From NCBI GenBank assembly GCA_002709005.1, contig PAPH01000076.1, positions 1 through 32,610 on the forward strand: a stretch of 32,610 nt of DNA, in the 5' to 3' direction. The stretch's first letter is position 1. Each line of letters opens with the position of its first letter. Under the pieces are notes generated by a model. The model searched no databases. It saw nothing but the letters and a program-made list of their open reading frames with translations, and was not told the DNA's origin. The stretch is from Hyphomicrobiales bacterium (GTDB lineage Bacteria; Pseudomonadota; Alphaproteobacteria; Rhizobiales; Rhizobiaceae). The translations under genes and the position numbers were made by a program. This document shows positions 25,534-32,610 of the stretch, in pieces.

Positions 25534-25636
25534 GCCGTTTTATGTAGTTCCTCTTTCCCGGTGTTCCGCCATTTCCGGCACAGGAGCGACGTTGGCATCG
25601 CAGGAGTGACAGGTTCAGTCTCTGTCGCCCCCGCCA
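25534..25636 (+). repeat. Diverged second copy of the tRNA-Val-type attachment repeat
   Basis: This aligns without gaps to 3115-3217, with about 15 mismatches in 103 positions by hand. The tRNA-derived part (from about 25590) is decayed: anticodon TTGGCAT, T-arm partly broken, and acceptor CGCCCCC GCCA. It cannot make a tRNA. The shared non-tRNA left half (starting GCCGTTTTATGTAGTTC) shows descent from the same kind of element end. I infer an old attachment junction of the 22.4-kb island lying between the two copies. Confidence 0.7.
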
Positions 25637-25666
25637 TCTTTCTCAAGACTGAGCAAGCTCTTGGCC

Positions 25667-27466
25667 TTAGCTCTTCCCCGTGAGGCGGATCTCGGCGGCG
25701 CCGGGATCGCATCTGACGACGTGAAGCGCTCCGCCGGAAACATTGCGCCGGTCCAGAACGCGGCCGCCGCGCATCACGACCGCGTCCGTATCCGCGCGGG
25801 TGCGCAGATAAAAGTCACCGCCGGATGTGCTTGTGATGAGCACGCGATCATTGCCATGGCGGACCTCAACCTCATTTGCCATGTGGTCGCGATACCTCTC
25901 CGCCCCCTCCGAGGTCGTCACGAATTCGAGCCAGGGAAAGAGCGCTCGCGCCTCGGTGAGCCACGCGTCCAGCTCATTGAACAAGCCCGGCAGCCCGCTT
26001 TCATTCGGTTGGCGCCAGAATCGCCACTCCGCATTGCGCTGATAGTCCGCTTCCTCGCCGTCCGAGGGAACGTCGTAGACGTCGTCAGGATGGATGAAAT
26101 GCGACCAAACGCCCATGGCCGCGATCTGGGACAGCATGGCAAGCTTTACCCGGTCCGTGGCGACATAGCCGAAAGTCTGCCGCGGCAAGCCGAGCAGTGA
26201 CGGATGCCACGGCTCGGGACCGAATTCGCGCTGTTCTCCCAGGCGATAGTGACCGGCTGCAGCCAAGCTGCAGACGATCCCGATTTCGGGAAAAACCTCC
26301 GCGAGGGTGGCAATATGCGAAGCCTGGAACCAGTTGTTCGCCGGCACCCAGGAGCGCGGCGGCCCTCCGGGCGCATTTTCGAGCCAGATCTTTCGCGCGA
26401 TCTCCAGTTTCGCGTGCAGAACTTCGAGATCCGGCCAGTGATCGGCGATGAGAGGCTCGTGATTGTAGCCATGAAAGCCCAGTTCATCGTCCGCAGCGAT
26501 CCCGAGACTGCGTTTGAAGCGAACCTGAAAACTTTCCGCGCCCGAACGCACAGCCGGGGCCTTAAGGTCCGCGCCCGGAGCTGTGTCAATGTCGAAATAA
26601 TTGGCAATCGCATAGTAGGTGAAACGCAGGTCGTGCTTCCGCTTGAGCGCCAGCATGTCCCGATGCCAGATATCGAAGAGAAATTCGGTCTGGTCGACGC
26701 CGGGATATTCTCGCGCCACCGGCTCCCTGATCTCGTCCGAAAGCGATGGAGGAAAATCGTCGATCTGGAAGATGGCGAAAGCACCGATGGCTCCCACCCC
26801 GCAACCCGAGGCACCCAGCACCGTCTGGAGAACGAGCCCGCGAAGCACGCGCCGGTCGGTGCTGGCGGTGTTCCAGTAAAAGACCCGCCCCTCCCCCACG
26901 TCGCGCATCCACAGAACCGGTTGGCCATCGCCGTCGTCAGCGAGGACGTCACAGTCTGCCGGAAGGCTTCCCGCAGCGGTCGGGATACGACTGTGGCGGA
27001 AATTCCAGCCGGGAATATCGCTGTGCAACGAAGCCAATCCCGGAAAGAGTTCACCTCTGACCACCAGACCTTCCGACACGGAGAGCGCCGGCTTTGTCTC
27101 CGGCAGGCCGAACAGCCCCGCCAGTTTCGGGTGCCACAGCCGGCAGGCCGCGACCAGACCGCCGCCCTTTTCGACGAAGGCGCGGATGGCGTCGAACCGG
27201 TCTGGGCTGACCTTTGAAAGCATCGAGGTTGAGAGGACGACCACGGAAAAGGCATCGAGCGACGGCCATGCCGCCAAGCGTTGAATATCGGTGACGACAA
27301 ATTCGATTCTCGAGAAATCGAGGCCGGCGCAGAGATTGTTCATGGCCCGGATGCCGACCGGATCGTCGCTGTGGCAGAGGATGAGCACCTGCTGCAGCGC
27401 CAGTTCCTCGTCCCGCTCTGCCGCGGAAGCCGAACCCCGCGAGACTTCCGATAACCAAGATCGCAT
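25667..27466 (-). CDS. DUF2194-type protein with deacetylase-like metal motifs
   Basis: 599 residues, resembling DUF2194 proteins. The N-terminal ~220 residues look like an amidotransferase/ThuA-like flavodoxin fold (QQVLILCHSDDPVGIRAM, VEKGGGLVAACRLWHPKLAGLFG). The second half has FQIDDFPPSL (D236/D237) and FHGYNHEP (H332, H336). This Asp-Asp plus His-x3-His pattern is that of carbohydrate-esterase-4 polysaccharide deacetylases. No signal peptide is obvious, so it may be cytoplasmic. It is divergent from a GT4-type glycosyltransferase, suggesting modification of a surface or secreted polysaccharide. Family name moderately sure; activity inferred. Confidence 0.7.
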   Translation of the reverse strand: MRSWLSEVSRGSASAAERDEELALQQVLILCHSDDPVGIRAMNNLCAGLDFSRIEFVVTDIQRLAAWPSLDAFSVVVLSTSMLSKVSPDRFDAIRAFVEKGGGLVAACRLWHPKLAGLFGLPETKPALSVSEGLVVRGELFPGLASLHSDIPGWNFRHSRIPTAAGSLPADCDVLADDGDGQPVLWMRDVGEGRVFYWNTASTDRRVLRGLVLQTVLGASGCGVGAIGAFAIFQIDDFPPSLSDEIREPVAREYPGVDQTEFLFDIWHRDMLALKRKHDLRFTYYAIANYFDIDTAPGADLKAPAVRSGAESFQVRFKRSLGIAADDELGFHGYNHEPLIADHWPDLEVLHAKLEIARKIWLENAPGGPPRSWVPANNWFQASHIATLAEVFPEIGIVCSLAAAGHYRLGEQREFGPEPWHPSLLGLPRQTFGYVATDRVKLAMLSQIAAMGVWSHFIHPDDVYDVPSDGEEADYQRNAEWRFWRQPNESGLPGLFNELDAWLTEARALFPWLEFVTTSEGAERYRDHMANEVEVRHGNDRVLITSTSGGDFYLRTRADTDAVVMRGGRVLDRRNVSGGALHVVRCDPGAAEIRLTGKS

Positions 27467-27596
27467 CGTCGTTTTTCTTCTGCCTTGTCAGCATGCTGAG
27501 ATGATCGATAGTATAGGTCGACGGCGTCGCGGACGCAGCGATGAAAACCGGCTACAGGCTGCCGAAGATAATGTGTTGCAATTTTGAGGCAAGCCG

Positions 27597-28730
27597 GTGC
27601 TGCAGGATAAGTTTGATATAGAAGGCCGGAAAAACCAGAGACCGCCTCTGCACATCCTCGTCTGTCCGGACCGGCCGCTTTGGGCTTCCGACAATATTGC
27701 CAACAATATTGAGCGCCATTGCGGACCCAACCGCATCACGAAGCTCTACATGCGCGACGTCATCGGAAACGAGCACGTCTTTTACGAGACGATCCTGCTC
27801 AAGCGGATCGACCTGTGCCATATCTTCTGGCGCGAGGACATGTTCTATCTTCTCAATCCGGTTGTCATCGCCAAGGCCGCGCGTCGCCTCGGACTCGACT
27901 ACCCCACGCTCGTGCGGGCGCTCAACAGCTGCGCTTTCACGAGTTCGGTCTACGACCATTTGTTTGAAAAGGAAGCCGAGATACGAGACCGGCGCGCGTC
28001 CTTCGCGCTTCTGGACGGTTACACGGTCTCCTCCCGGAAACTCGGCACGATCTATTCTGGCGTGGCGGAGATTCCTCCGCCGGACATCGAAATTCCCGAT
28101 GGCGTCGACATCGCGCACTTCGAACCGCGGGCGACGGAGAGACCTGAGGGCGGCAGTCACGTCCTCGGCTGGGTTGGCAACAGCGCCTGGGGTCTGGTCG
28201 CCAATTGCGACGACGTGAAGGGCTACAGGCGGATCTTCCGCCCCACCATAGATATCCTGAGGCAGCGCGGCCTGCCGGTCGAGGAGAAGGTGGCCGACCC
28301 GCAGGTGCGCCGCGTTCCCTTCGCCGAGATGCCCGACTTTTACCGGCATCTGGATGTGTTTCTGTCCACTTCAGCCATGGAAGGAACGCCCAACCCCGTT
28401 CTCGAAGCAATGGCCTGCGGAATTCCGATCGTCTCGACGGATGTGGGCATCGTCCCGGAAGCCTTTGGGGAGCTTCAGTCGCGCTTCATCATCGCCGACG
28501 GGTCCCCGGAGCGTTTCGCCGATGCCGTAGTCGAACTTCTGGCGGACCCGGAGTTGAGGCGCCGAATCGGAGCCGAGAATCGCGCCAACGCATTGGAGTG
28601 GTCGTGGGAGAAGAAGACCCGCGACTGGTGGCCTTTCTGGGAGAAGGTGATCCGCCGGTCCATGGACGACCGCAATGCGATTCGGCGTGAACTCTATCTT
28701 CTCGCCAAGGGCGTACTGTTGCACCGCTAG
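27597..28730 (+). CDS. GT-B family glycosyltransferase (GT4-like)
   Basis: 377-residue cytoplasmic glycosyltransferase. The C-terminal nucleotide-sugar domain shows VLGWVGNSAWG (about 189-199) and the GT4 hallmark E-x7-E at E262 and E270 (MEGTPNPVLEAMACGIPIVSTDVG). The N-terminal domain begins PLHILVCPDRPLWASDNIANNI. The start is GTG 27597 with GAGG at 27586-27589. Donor and acceptor are unknown. It is divergent from the DUF2194 gene across 130 bases, so the two may share regulation. Confidence 0.87.
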   Translation: MLQDKFDIEGRKNQRPPLHILVCPDRPLWASDNIANNIERHCGPNRITKLYMRDVIGNEHVFYETILLKRIDLCHIFWREDMFYLLNPVVIAKAARRLGLDYPTLVRALNSCAFTSSVYDHLFEKEAEIRDRRASFALLDGYTVSSRKLGTIYSGVAEIPPPDIEIPDGVDIAHFEPRATERPEGGSHVLGWVGNSAWGLVANCDDVKGYRRIFRPTIDILRQRGLPVEEKVADPQVRRVPFAEMPDFYRHLDVFLSTSAMEGTPNPVLEAMACGIPIVSTDVGIVPEAFGELQSRFIIADGSPERFADAVVELLADPELRRRIGAENRANALEWSWEKKTRDWWPFWEKVIRRSMDDRNAIRRELYLLAKGVLLHR

Positions 28731-28758
28731 ATGTCATTTCTCCCGCGCGGCGTCAGTT

Positions 28759-28781
28759 CCCCCCCATTTGGGTAATGTGAC
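28759..28781. promoter_or_regulatory. CCCA-N2-TGGG motif, copy 1
   Basis: CCCATTTGGGTA follows a C-run in the leader of the 28837 gene, core 28763-28772. A matching CCCAATTGGGTA in the same C-run context lies at 31496-31507 before the BcsS-like gene. The paired position suggests a shared operator. Confidence 0.4.
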
Positions 28782-28836
28782 TGGTGAACGCTTTGATATC
28801 TTCCCCTCTGTCTCAAAATCGGAACGAGGGCGGACA

Positions 28837-29763
28837 ATGGCATCACTGCGGGTGGAATTTCTGGAAGACGAGCGTTGCGGCCTCTATTTTCTGGCGGGAC
28901 TGGACAAGCCGGAGCAAGGAGCGCCGATCCTGACCATCCACGCGGCGCGCGGCATGTTGAACCGATCCCAATGCGACTTCATCACCCGCGCCGCCCGCGC
29001 TGCCGACACTGAAGTTGACCTTCGCATCATCGAGCATTCCGACAAGGATCTCCGGACACCCGAAAGCCTCGAGGATTTCGCGGCGATGTTCAATCACGAC
29101 CGCATCCTCATGGATCCGACCGGGGCGTTCTCGCCGATGGCGAGCTTGATGGAGACGGCCCGCCGTCTTCGCGACCAGGCCGGAGGAGCAATCAGGCACA
29201 TCCTGTGGCAGGCCGATGGGGCTATGCTGGTCGTGGTGGCGGATCGCCGGATCGACGAGGTCCGGGAGAGTGTGAATTCCGAGATCGGCAGGCAGAGCGG
29301 CGTGATCAAGGGCGCACAAGTGTTGAAAGAATTCCCTTCCGGCCGTTTCCCCCCGGTCGACCGCCTGTCCGTCGTGTCCAGAAAGGAAACCGCCCCACTC
29401 GCAAAGCCCGGTTTCATCGCGAGATTGGCCGGCATCGCAACGCTTATCGGTCTCGGCGCGATCTCGGCTGCCACCGCCGCACCGGCAACGACCGTGGAAG
29501 CGCAGAGCGACAGCATCCTGTTCACGCCGGGCATGACCGCGCTCAGCGGCCTGACGACGCTTGGAGAGAACGCCTACGGGCGGCGGAACCACTATCAGGC
29601 GGTGGGCGGCCTGCGGCTCTATTTTGGCGAGGCCGGCAAGCTCATGGCGGCGGCATTGCGGCCCGAGGCCATATATGACGGCCAGGCCGTGAATGAATTC
29701 GGCGATCCTTTGCAAGATGATTTCGATCACCCTCTACCGCTCCGAGTGCAATCCTCAAGTTAA
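28837..29763 (+). CDS. Unknown protein with one membrane segment
   Basis: 308 residues, no family recognised. Residues 1-185 look soluble and mixed alpha/beta (GLYFLAGLDKPEQGAPILTIHAARG). A single hydrophobic segment at about 193-215 (FIARLAGIATLIGLGAISAATAA) ends in an Ala-rich stretch. A ~90-residue tail (SILFTPGMTALSGLTTLGENAYG, FGDPLQDDFDHP) follows, probably on the outer face. A topology with a cytoplasmic head and a periplasmic tail is inferred. ATG 28837 is the best start before the conserved-looking sequence; the ribosome binding site (AACGAGGG) lies a little upstream. It lies between the glycosyltransferase and the HTH-hydrolase on the same strand. Confidence 0.65.
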   Translation: MASLRVEFLEDERCGLYFLAGLDKPEQGAPILTIHAARGMLNRSQCDFITRAARAADTEVDLRIIEHSDKDLRTPESLEDFAAMFNHDRILMDPTGAFSPMASLMETARRLRDQAGGAIRHILWQADGAMLVVVADRRIDEVRESVNSEIGRQSGVIKGAQVLKEFPSGRFPPVDRLSVVSRKETAPLAKPGFIARLAGIATLIGLGAISAATAAPATTVEAQSDSILFTPGMTALSGLTTLGENAYGRRNHYQAVGGLRLYFGEAGKLMAAALRPEAIYDGQAVNEFGDPLQDDFDHPLPLRVQSSS

Positions 29764-29781
29764 CCATGGGAATTTCTTGAT

Positions 29782-29798
29782 TTAGTCTTTATGACTAA
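29782..29798. repeat. Inverted repeat before HTH-hydrolase gene
   Basis: TTAGTC-TTTAT-GACTAA, centred about 39 bases before the ATG at 29829. It could be an autoregulatory operator for the HTH domain encoded next; short. Confidence 0.35.
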
Positions 29799-29828
29799 TA
29801 AAGCGAGGCACGTGGAGACAGCATTCAG

Positions 29829-31424
29829 ATGGCGGCTAACGGTCGGGTCAAAGGCGATACGCTCGACGCGGTTTTTTCTCTTCTTTCCAGTCGTAATGCA
29901 GAGCGCGCGAAACGTGAGATCCGCGAACGTCTGCAGGCGATCCCCGATGTCGATTCCTTTTATATCCATTGGGCCGAGTTTGAACTTTCCGGGAAATTCA
30001 TCCGTGGGGGCATCAGCGACTTTTCAGAACAATCGACCGTGGTCGTCACCAACAGCCAGTCCGACCGCGACATCGACCTGCTTGCCCGGCGAGCGAGATC
30101 GGGTGCCATCACCGCGGGACTGATCGAATGGGATGAGGAACGGCGTGCCCTTGTCTGGTTTGCGCCATATCGCCACTTCGAGCCGGGCGACAAAATGAGC
30201 ATCCGGCTACGCGGAATGGTCATCACCAATTTGCTGTTCAGCGAAATTGTCGACATGTTCAACACCGGCTCGAACCTGACGACGGCCGAGAAGCGCGCAC
30301 TCCTGCAGCTGGTCGGCGGCCTCGAGCTACGGGAGGCCGCGCGCATTGACGGTGTGACCTACGAGACCAAGCGGTCGCTGATCAAGGTGTGCTGCGAGAA
30401 ACTCGGATGCTCGGGGCAGAAGGATCTGGTGCGCCAGATTGTGGGGCAACTCACCCACCTTTTGTCGGTCAGCGGCACCCATCTCGAGCATGGCGACCCG
30501 GCGATAGTGTTTGCCGAAGACTATCTCAACAACGATATGACGCTGATAATCCGGCGCCATCGCTCCGGCGCCAACATGCGCTATTTCGTCGGCGGGCCCA
30601 AGGATGGACGGCCTGTCGTCCTCGTCCACGGCATGATGTTTCCGGTCATTTTGCGCGGGGTGGCGGAATATCTCGATCGGCACAACATACGGCTCTATGT
30701 GCCGCTGCGGCCGGGCTATCTCGAGGAGCAGCCGCTGGCGTTGCTGATGAGCGACGAGGATATCGTTGAAAGGGGCCTCTACGAAATCATCCAGATGATA
30801 GAGGAGGAAGGCATCGGCCCCGTGACTTTAATGGGCAACTCGCTCGGCTCTCCGATCGCCACGGGCTACGCATTGGGGTCGTCGCAACGACACTTCTCCA
30901 GCCTGGTACTTCTGTCCACCAATCTGGCTCGACCCGGCACCGATCCTGACGAGAACAGTGCCTTCTACAAGGGCATGCATGATCTGAAGTCCGATTCGGT
31001 GCTTTTCAAGCTGATCTATCTCGAATACCGGAAGTTCTACTCCAACAGCGATGTCTGCCGGGATATCCTGCGCAACCATTTCCGCAACAGCAACGTCGAC
31101 ATCGACGTCATGGAAGGGGTGCACTACGGCAGGAATGTTTACGACATGTTCGCCTCGACCTACCGGAGTTCTTTTTTCGGCATCTCGGAAGACTTCAGGC
31201 ATGTGATGTCGAGGCCGAATGCGGATACGCGCGGGCTTCCCATTCCGCTCTCCATCATTCACGGCGATCAGGATCCCCTGACCGGTTTCGACGAAGTTGT
31301 GAAGACCTTTCCGAGCCCAAAACCGGGGCTGAAGTGCATCATACCCGGTGGCGGTCACTTTGCGGCAACCTCCCATGGCGACAGGACATGGGCCGCTGTC
31401 GCCAAGGCTGCCGAACTCTCTTGA
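29829..31424 (+). CDS. LuxR-like HTH fused to alpha/beta hydrolase
   Basis: 531 residues with an unusual order. Residues 1-145 are an unrecognised domain, perhaps PAS-like (YIHWAEFELSGKFIRGG, LVWFAPYRHFEPGDK). Residues about 149-205 resemble a LuxR/GerE-type HTH (LTTAEKRALLQLVGGLELREAARIDG, then KRSLIKVCCEKLG). Residues 250-531 are an alpha/beta hydrolase: oxyanion region VLVHGMM, nucleophile S338 in GNSLGSP, acid in HGDQDPLT (D482) and base H510 in GGGHFAA. All three catalytic positions are filled. It may be a ligand-hydrolysing or ligand-sensing regulator. ATG 29829 has GGAGA about 15 bases upstream, so the start is moderately sure. Confidence 0.8.
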   Translation: MAANGRVKGDTLDAVFSLLSSRNAERAKREIRERLQAIPDVDSFYIHWAEFELSGKFIRGGISDFSEQSTVVVTNSQSDRDIDLLARRARSGAITAGLIEWDEERRALVWFAPYRHFEPGDKMSIRLRGMVITNLLFSEIVDMFNTGSNLTTAEKRALLQLVGGLELREAARIDGVTYETKRSLIKVCCEKLGCSGQKDLVRQIVGQLTHLLSVSGTHLEHGDPAIVFAEDYLNNDMTLIIRRHRSGANMRYFVGGPKDGRPVVLVHGMMFPVILRGVAEYLDRHNIRLYVPLRPGYLEEQPLALLMSDEDIVERGLYEIIQMIEEEGIGPVTLMGNSLGSPIATGYALGSSQRHFSSLVLLSTNLARPGTDPDENSAFYKGMHDLKSDSVLFKLIYLEYRKFYSNSDVCRDILRNHFRNSNVDIDVMEGVHYGRNVYDMFASTYRSSFFGISEDFRHVMSRPNADTRGLPIPLSIIHGDQDPLTGFDEVVKTFPSPKPGLKCIIPGGGHFAATSHGDRTWAAVAKAAELS

Positions 31425-31492
31425 GCCAAAGCCGACCGCCGGAGGACGATATTTGAGCTTTCTTGTTCCAATACTCTTGTTACAGGGCATTG

Positions 31493-31510
31493 CCCCCCAA
31501 TTGGGTATGG
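31493..31510. promoter_or_regulatory. CCCAATTGGG palindrome, copy 2
   Basis: A perfect 10-bp palindrome CCCAATTGGG (31496-31505) after a C-run, 70-80 bases before the BcsS-like start. Similar to 28763-28772. Confidence 0.4.
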
Positions 31511-31581
31511 AGACGGTCGCCTCAGCTATGCGAGATTTTACCTAGAAGAACGAATCAGCCTTTGTCTTTCTGGGGGACTAA

Positions 31582-32355
31582 ATGAGCCGATATTGCCGGG
31601 GGATTTCATGCGGGGCCGCGCACTTGGCGGTTCTGACGGTCGCGGTCGCGCTGTTGCCGGTCGGGGCCGGCGCCGCCGACAGCACAATCGAAAGCCGCAT
31701 GGCTGGCGCTGAGACATACGATACGGTCATCTACGGCGGCGCGGATTATGCCAATGGCGGTTCGATCGAGGACGACTACGGGGTCGATTTCGGTTTCGTA
31801 ACAGCCCTCAACGGCGACATCGGAACGTCCGGATGGGTGGTGACGGGCAATATCGGCTACGGGGAGACGGACAGCATCGTCGACTCCGACACATTCTCGA
31901 CATCCCTGCTGCTCGGCTATCTGTGGCAGATGCCCGACTATTATTTCACGCTGAGCGGCGGCGTTCACTACGTCGATAACAACGACGCCGTACCCGGAAG
32001 TCCTACGGACGGCTCCGAGGTGGGGGTTATCGGGCAATACGGTTTCGAGACCAGTGCGGTCAACGCCTTCTACGCGCAGTCCTACGGCTCGCTTTCGAGC
32101 GTCAACGACCAGGCCTACGGTCACGTGAAGGCCGGCTACAAGACCGAAACCCTGCGCTTCGGCGGCGAGTTCACCGTCTTCGACGAGACCGCGAGCCGAC
32201 CCACGCTGCGCTATGGCGCCTTCCTTGGCGACATTCCTCTCGGCGAGCGGGTGAACATGGTGGTTTCAGCGGGCTACCAGCAAGATCTCGAACCCGGCAA
32301 CGAAGATGGCTTCTACACCACGATCGGCTTCTCTATTCCGTTCTCGCTGCGCTAG
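31582..32355 (+). CDS. BcsS-like outer-membrane beta-barrel protein
   Basis: 257-residue secreted protein. A signal peptide (hydrophobic AVLTVAVALLPVGAGA, cleavage near residues 31-32) is followed by alternating beta-strand patterns rich in Gly and aromatics (TVIYGGADYANGG, GWVVTGNIGYGET, YFTLSGGVHYVDN, MVVSAGYQQDLE) and a C-terminal SIPFSLR. It resembles alphaproteobacterial BcsS, a cellulose-biosynthesis-associated outer-membrane protein, though no bcsA-type synthase is in the window. Role inferred: surface polysaccharide or peptide export. ATG 31582 has GGGGGAC just upstream. Confidence 0.7.
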   Translation: MSRYCRGISCGAAHLAVLTVAVALLPVGAGAADSTIESRMAGAETYDTVIYGGADYANGGSIEDDYGVDFGFVTALNGDIGTSGWVVTGNIGYGETDSIVDSDTFSTSLLLGYLWQMPDYYFTLSGGVHYVDNNDAVPGSPTDGSEVGVIGQYGFETSAVNAFYAQSYGSLSSVNDQAYGHVKAGYKTETLRFGGEFTVFDETASRPTLRYGAFLGDIPLGERVNMVVSAGYQQDLEPGNEDGFYTTIGFSIPFSLR

Positions 32356-32436
32356 GGCGGTTCTCTCGTTAGCCGTCAACACCGGCTATCGCTTCACCCA
32401 AACTATATCCGACTAATTCTTATGGAGGGATACATG

Positions 32437-32562
32437 ATGACCAGCAGAAAGCCTTACACTCGTCCGCACGTTTTAAAAACCGCGATCACCTTGCAGGCGG
32501 TCACGGCGGCCACTGTGGCGGTATCCGGCGGCGGCAGCAACAACAACACCAATACCAACTGA
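32437..32562 (+). CDS. Putative RiPP precursor peptide
   Basis: 41 residues, with GGAGGG 7 bases before ATG 32437 (an ATG also at 32434). The N-terminal part RKPYTRPHVLKTAITLQAVTA fits the leader pattern K-x-Y-x-x-P-x-(L/V)-K-...-L-x-x-V-T-A of short rhizobial RiPP-precursor-like peptides, related to lasso-type leaders recognised by PqqD-like domains. The C-terminal part is a Gly/Ser/Asn/Thr core (VSGGGSNNNTNTN) with no Cys, so a thioether or disulfide product is unlikely. Maturation genes would be beyond the right edge. It is followed by a hairpin at 32572-32595. Confidence 0.6.
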   Translation: MTSRKPYTRPHVLKTAITLQAVTAATVAVSGGGSNNNTNTN

Positions 32563-32571
32563 TTTCGTCTG

Positions 32572-32595
32572 ACAGCCCGGCTCCGACCGGGCTGT
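32572..32595 (+). terminator. Strong hairpin after peptide gene
   Basis: ACAGCCCGG pairs perfectly with CCGGGCTGT over a 6-base loop, 10 bases past the peptide stop. Only TTGG follows, no T-run, so it may act as a partial terminator or mRNA stabiliser separating an abundant peptide message from downstream genes. Confidence 0.5.
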
Positions 32596-32610
32596 TGGCC
32601 CTCCCCCGCG

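Noticed and set aside
1..32610. CRISPR array or insertion sequence
   Set aside because: I saw no evenly spaced repeat series and no transposase-like protein. The long repeats found are the two attachment-like sequences.

Overview
The window reads as a high-GC alphaproteobacterial chromosome segment, most like the Rhizobiales (Rhizobium/Agrobacterium relatives). This rests on gene style, the short tRNA-Val-derived attachment repeats, a BcsS-like outer-membrane protein and a rhizobial-type short peptide gene. No taxon can be fixed from the sequence alone.

Layout. (1) 1-3.2 kb is the right-hand end of an integrated element. It holds an excisionase-like HTH gene overlapping a tyrosine recombinase, a nucleotidyltransferase-fold gene behind two inverted repeats, and then a 103-bp sequence ending in the 3' part of tRNA-Val(GAC). 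(2) 3.2-25.6 kb is bounded on its far side by a second, diverged copy of that repeat, so it looks like an older tandem island. Its left part holds an autotransporter, an AraC regulator, a frameshifted Sel1-repeat gene, a degenerate HTH gene and two Rnk-type genes. (3) 10-25.5 kb is a self-contained catabolic module. It has its own short sigma-54 (RpoN) in an operon with a flavin reductase, and a divergent GAF/AAA+/Fis sigma-54 activator. A leftward operon encodes a luciferase-like monooxygenase, an FAD-linked oxidase and an aldehyde dehydrogenase. A divergent rightward operon encodes a DadA-like FAD dehydrogenase, a GMC oxidoreductase and a four-gene polyamine-type ABC importer. (4) 25.7-32.6 kb, beyond the second repeat, holds a DUF2194 deacetylase-like protein, a glycosyltransferase, an unknown membrane-anchored protein, an HTH-alpha/beta-hydrolase fusion, a BcsS-like barrel and a 41-residue RiPP-precursor-like peptide.

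Main result. Three copies of an unusual -24/-12 element, TGGAAT-N4-TTTGCTTG, lie exactly where promoters are expected: before the flavin reductase-rpoN operon, before the monooxygenase operon and before the dehydrogenase/ABC operon. They keep the GG and GC of sigma-54 promoters, but the -24 block is TGGAAT instead of TGGCAC. The local RpoN has a changed RpoN box (GRRAVAKHRT for the usual ARRTVAKYRE), the segment known to touch the -24 element. I infer a private sigma-54 circuit: the activator senses a substrate, the dedicated RpoN reads the non-standard promoters (including its own), and the operons import and oxidise a probably amine-containing compound. The flavin reductase would feed reduced flavin to the monooxygenase. 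The substrate is unknown.

A second candidate system is the right end, where a RiPP-like precursor lies beside a fused HTH-hydrolase and surface-glycan-type genes. Its biosynthetic partners, if any, would lie outside the window.
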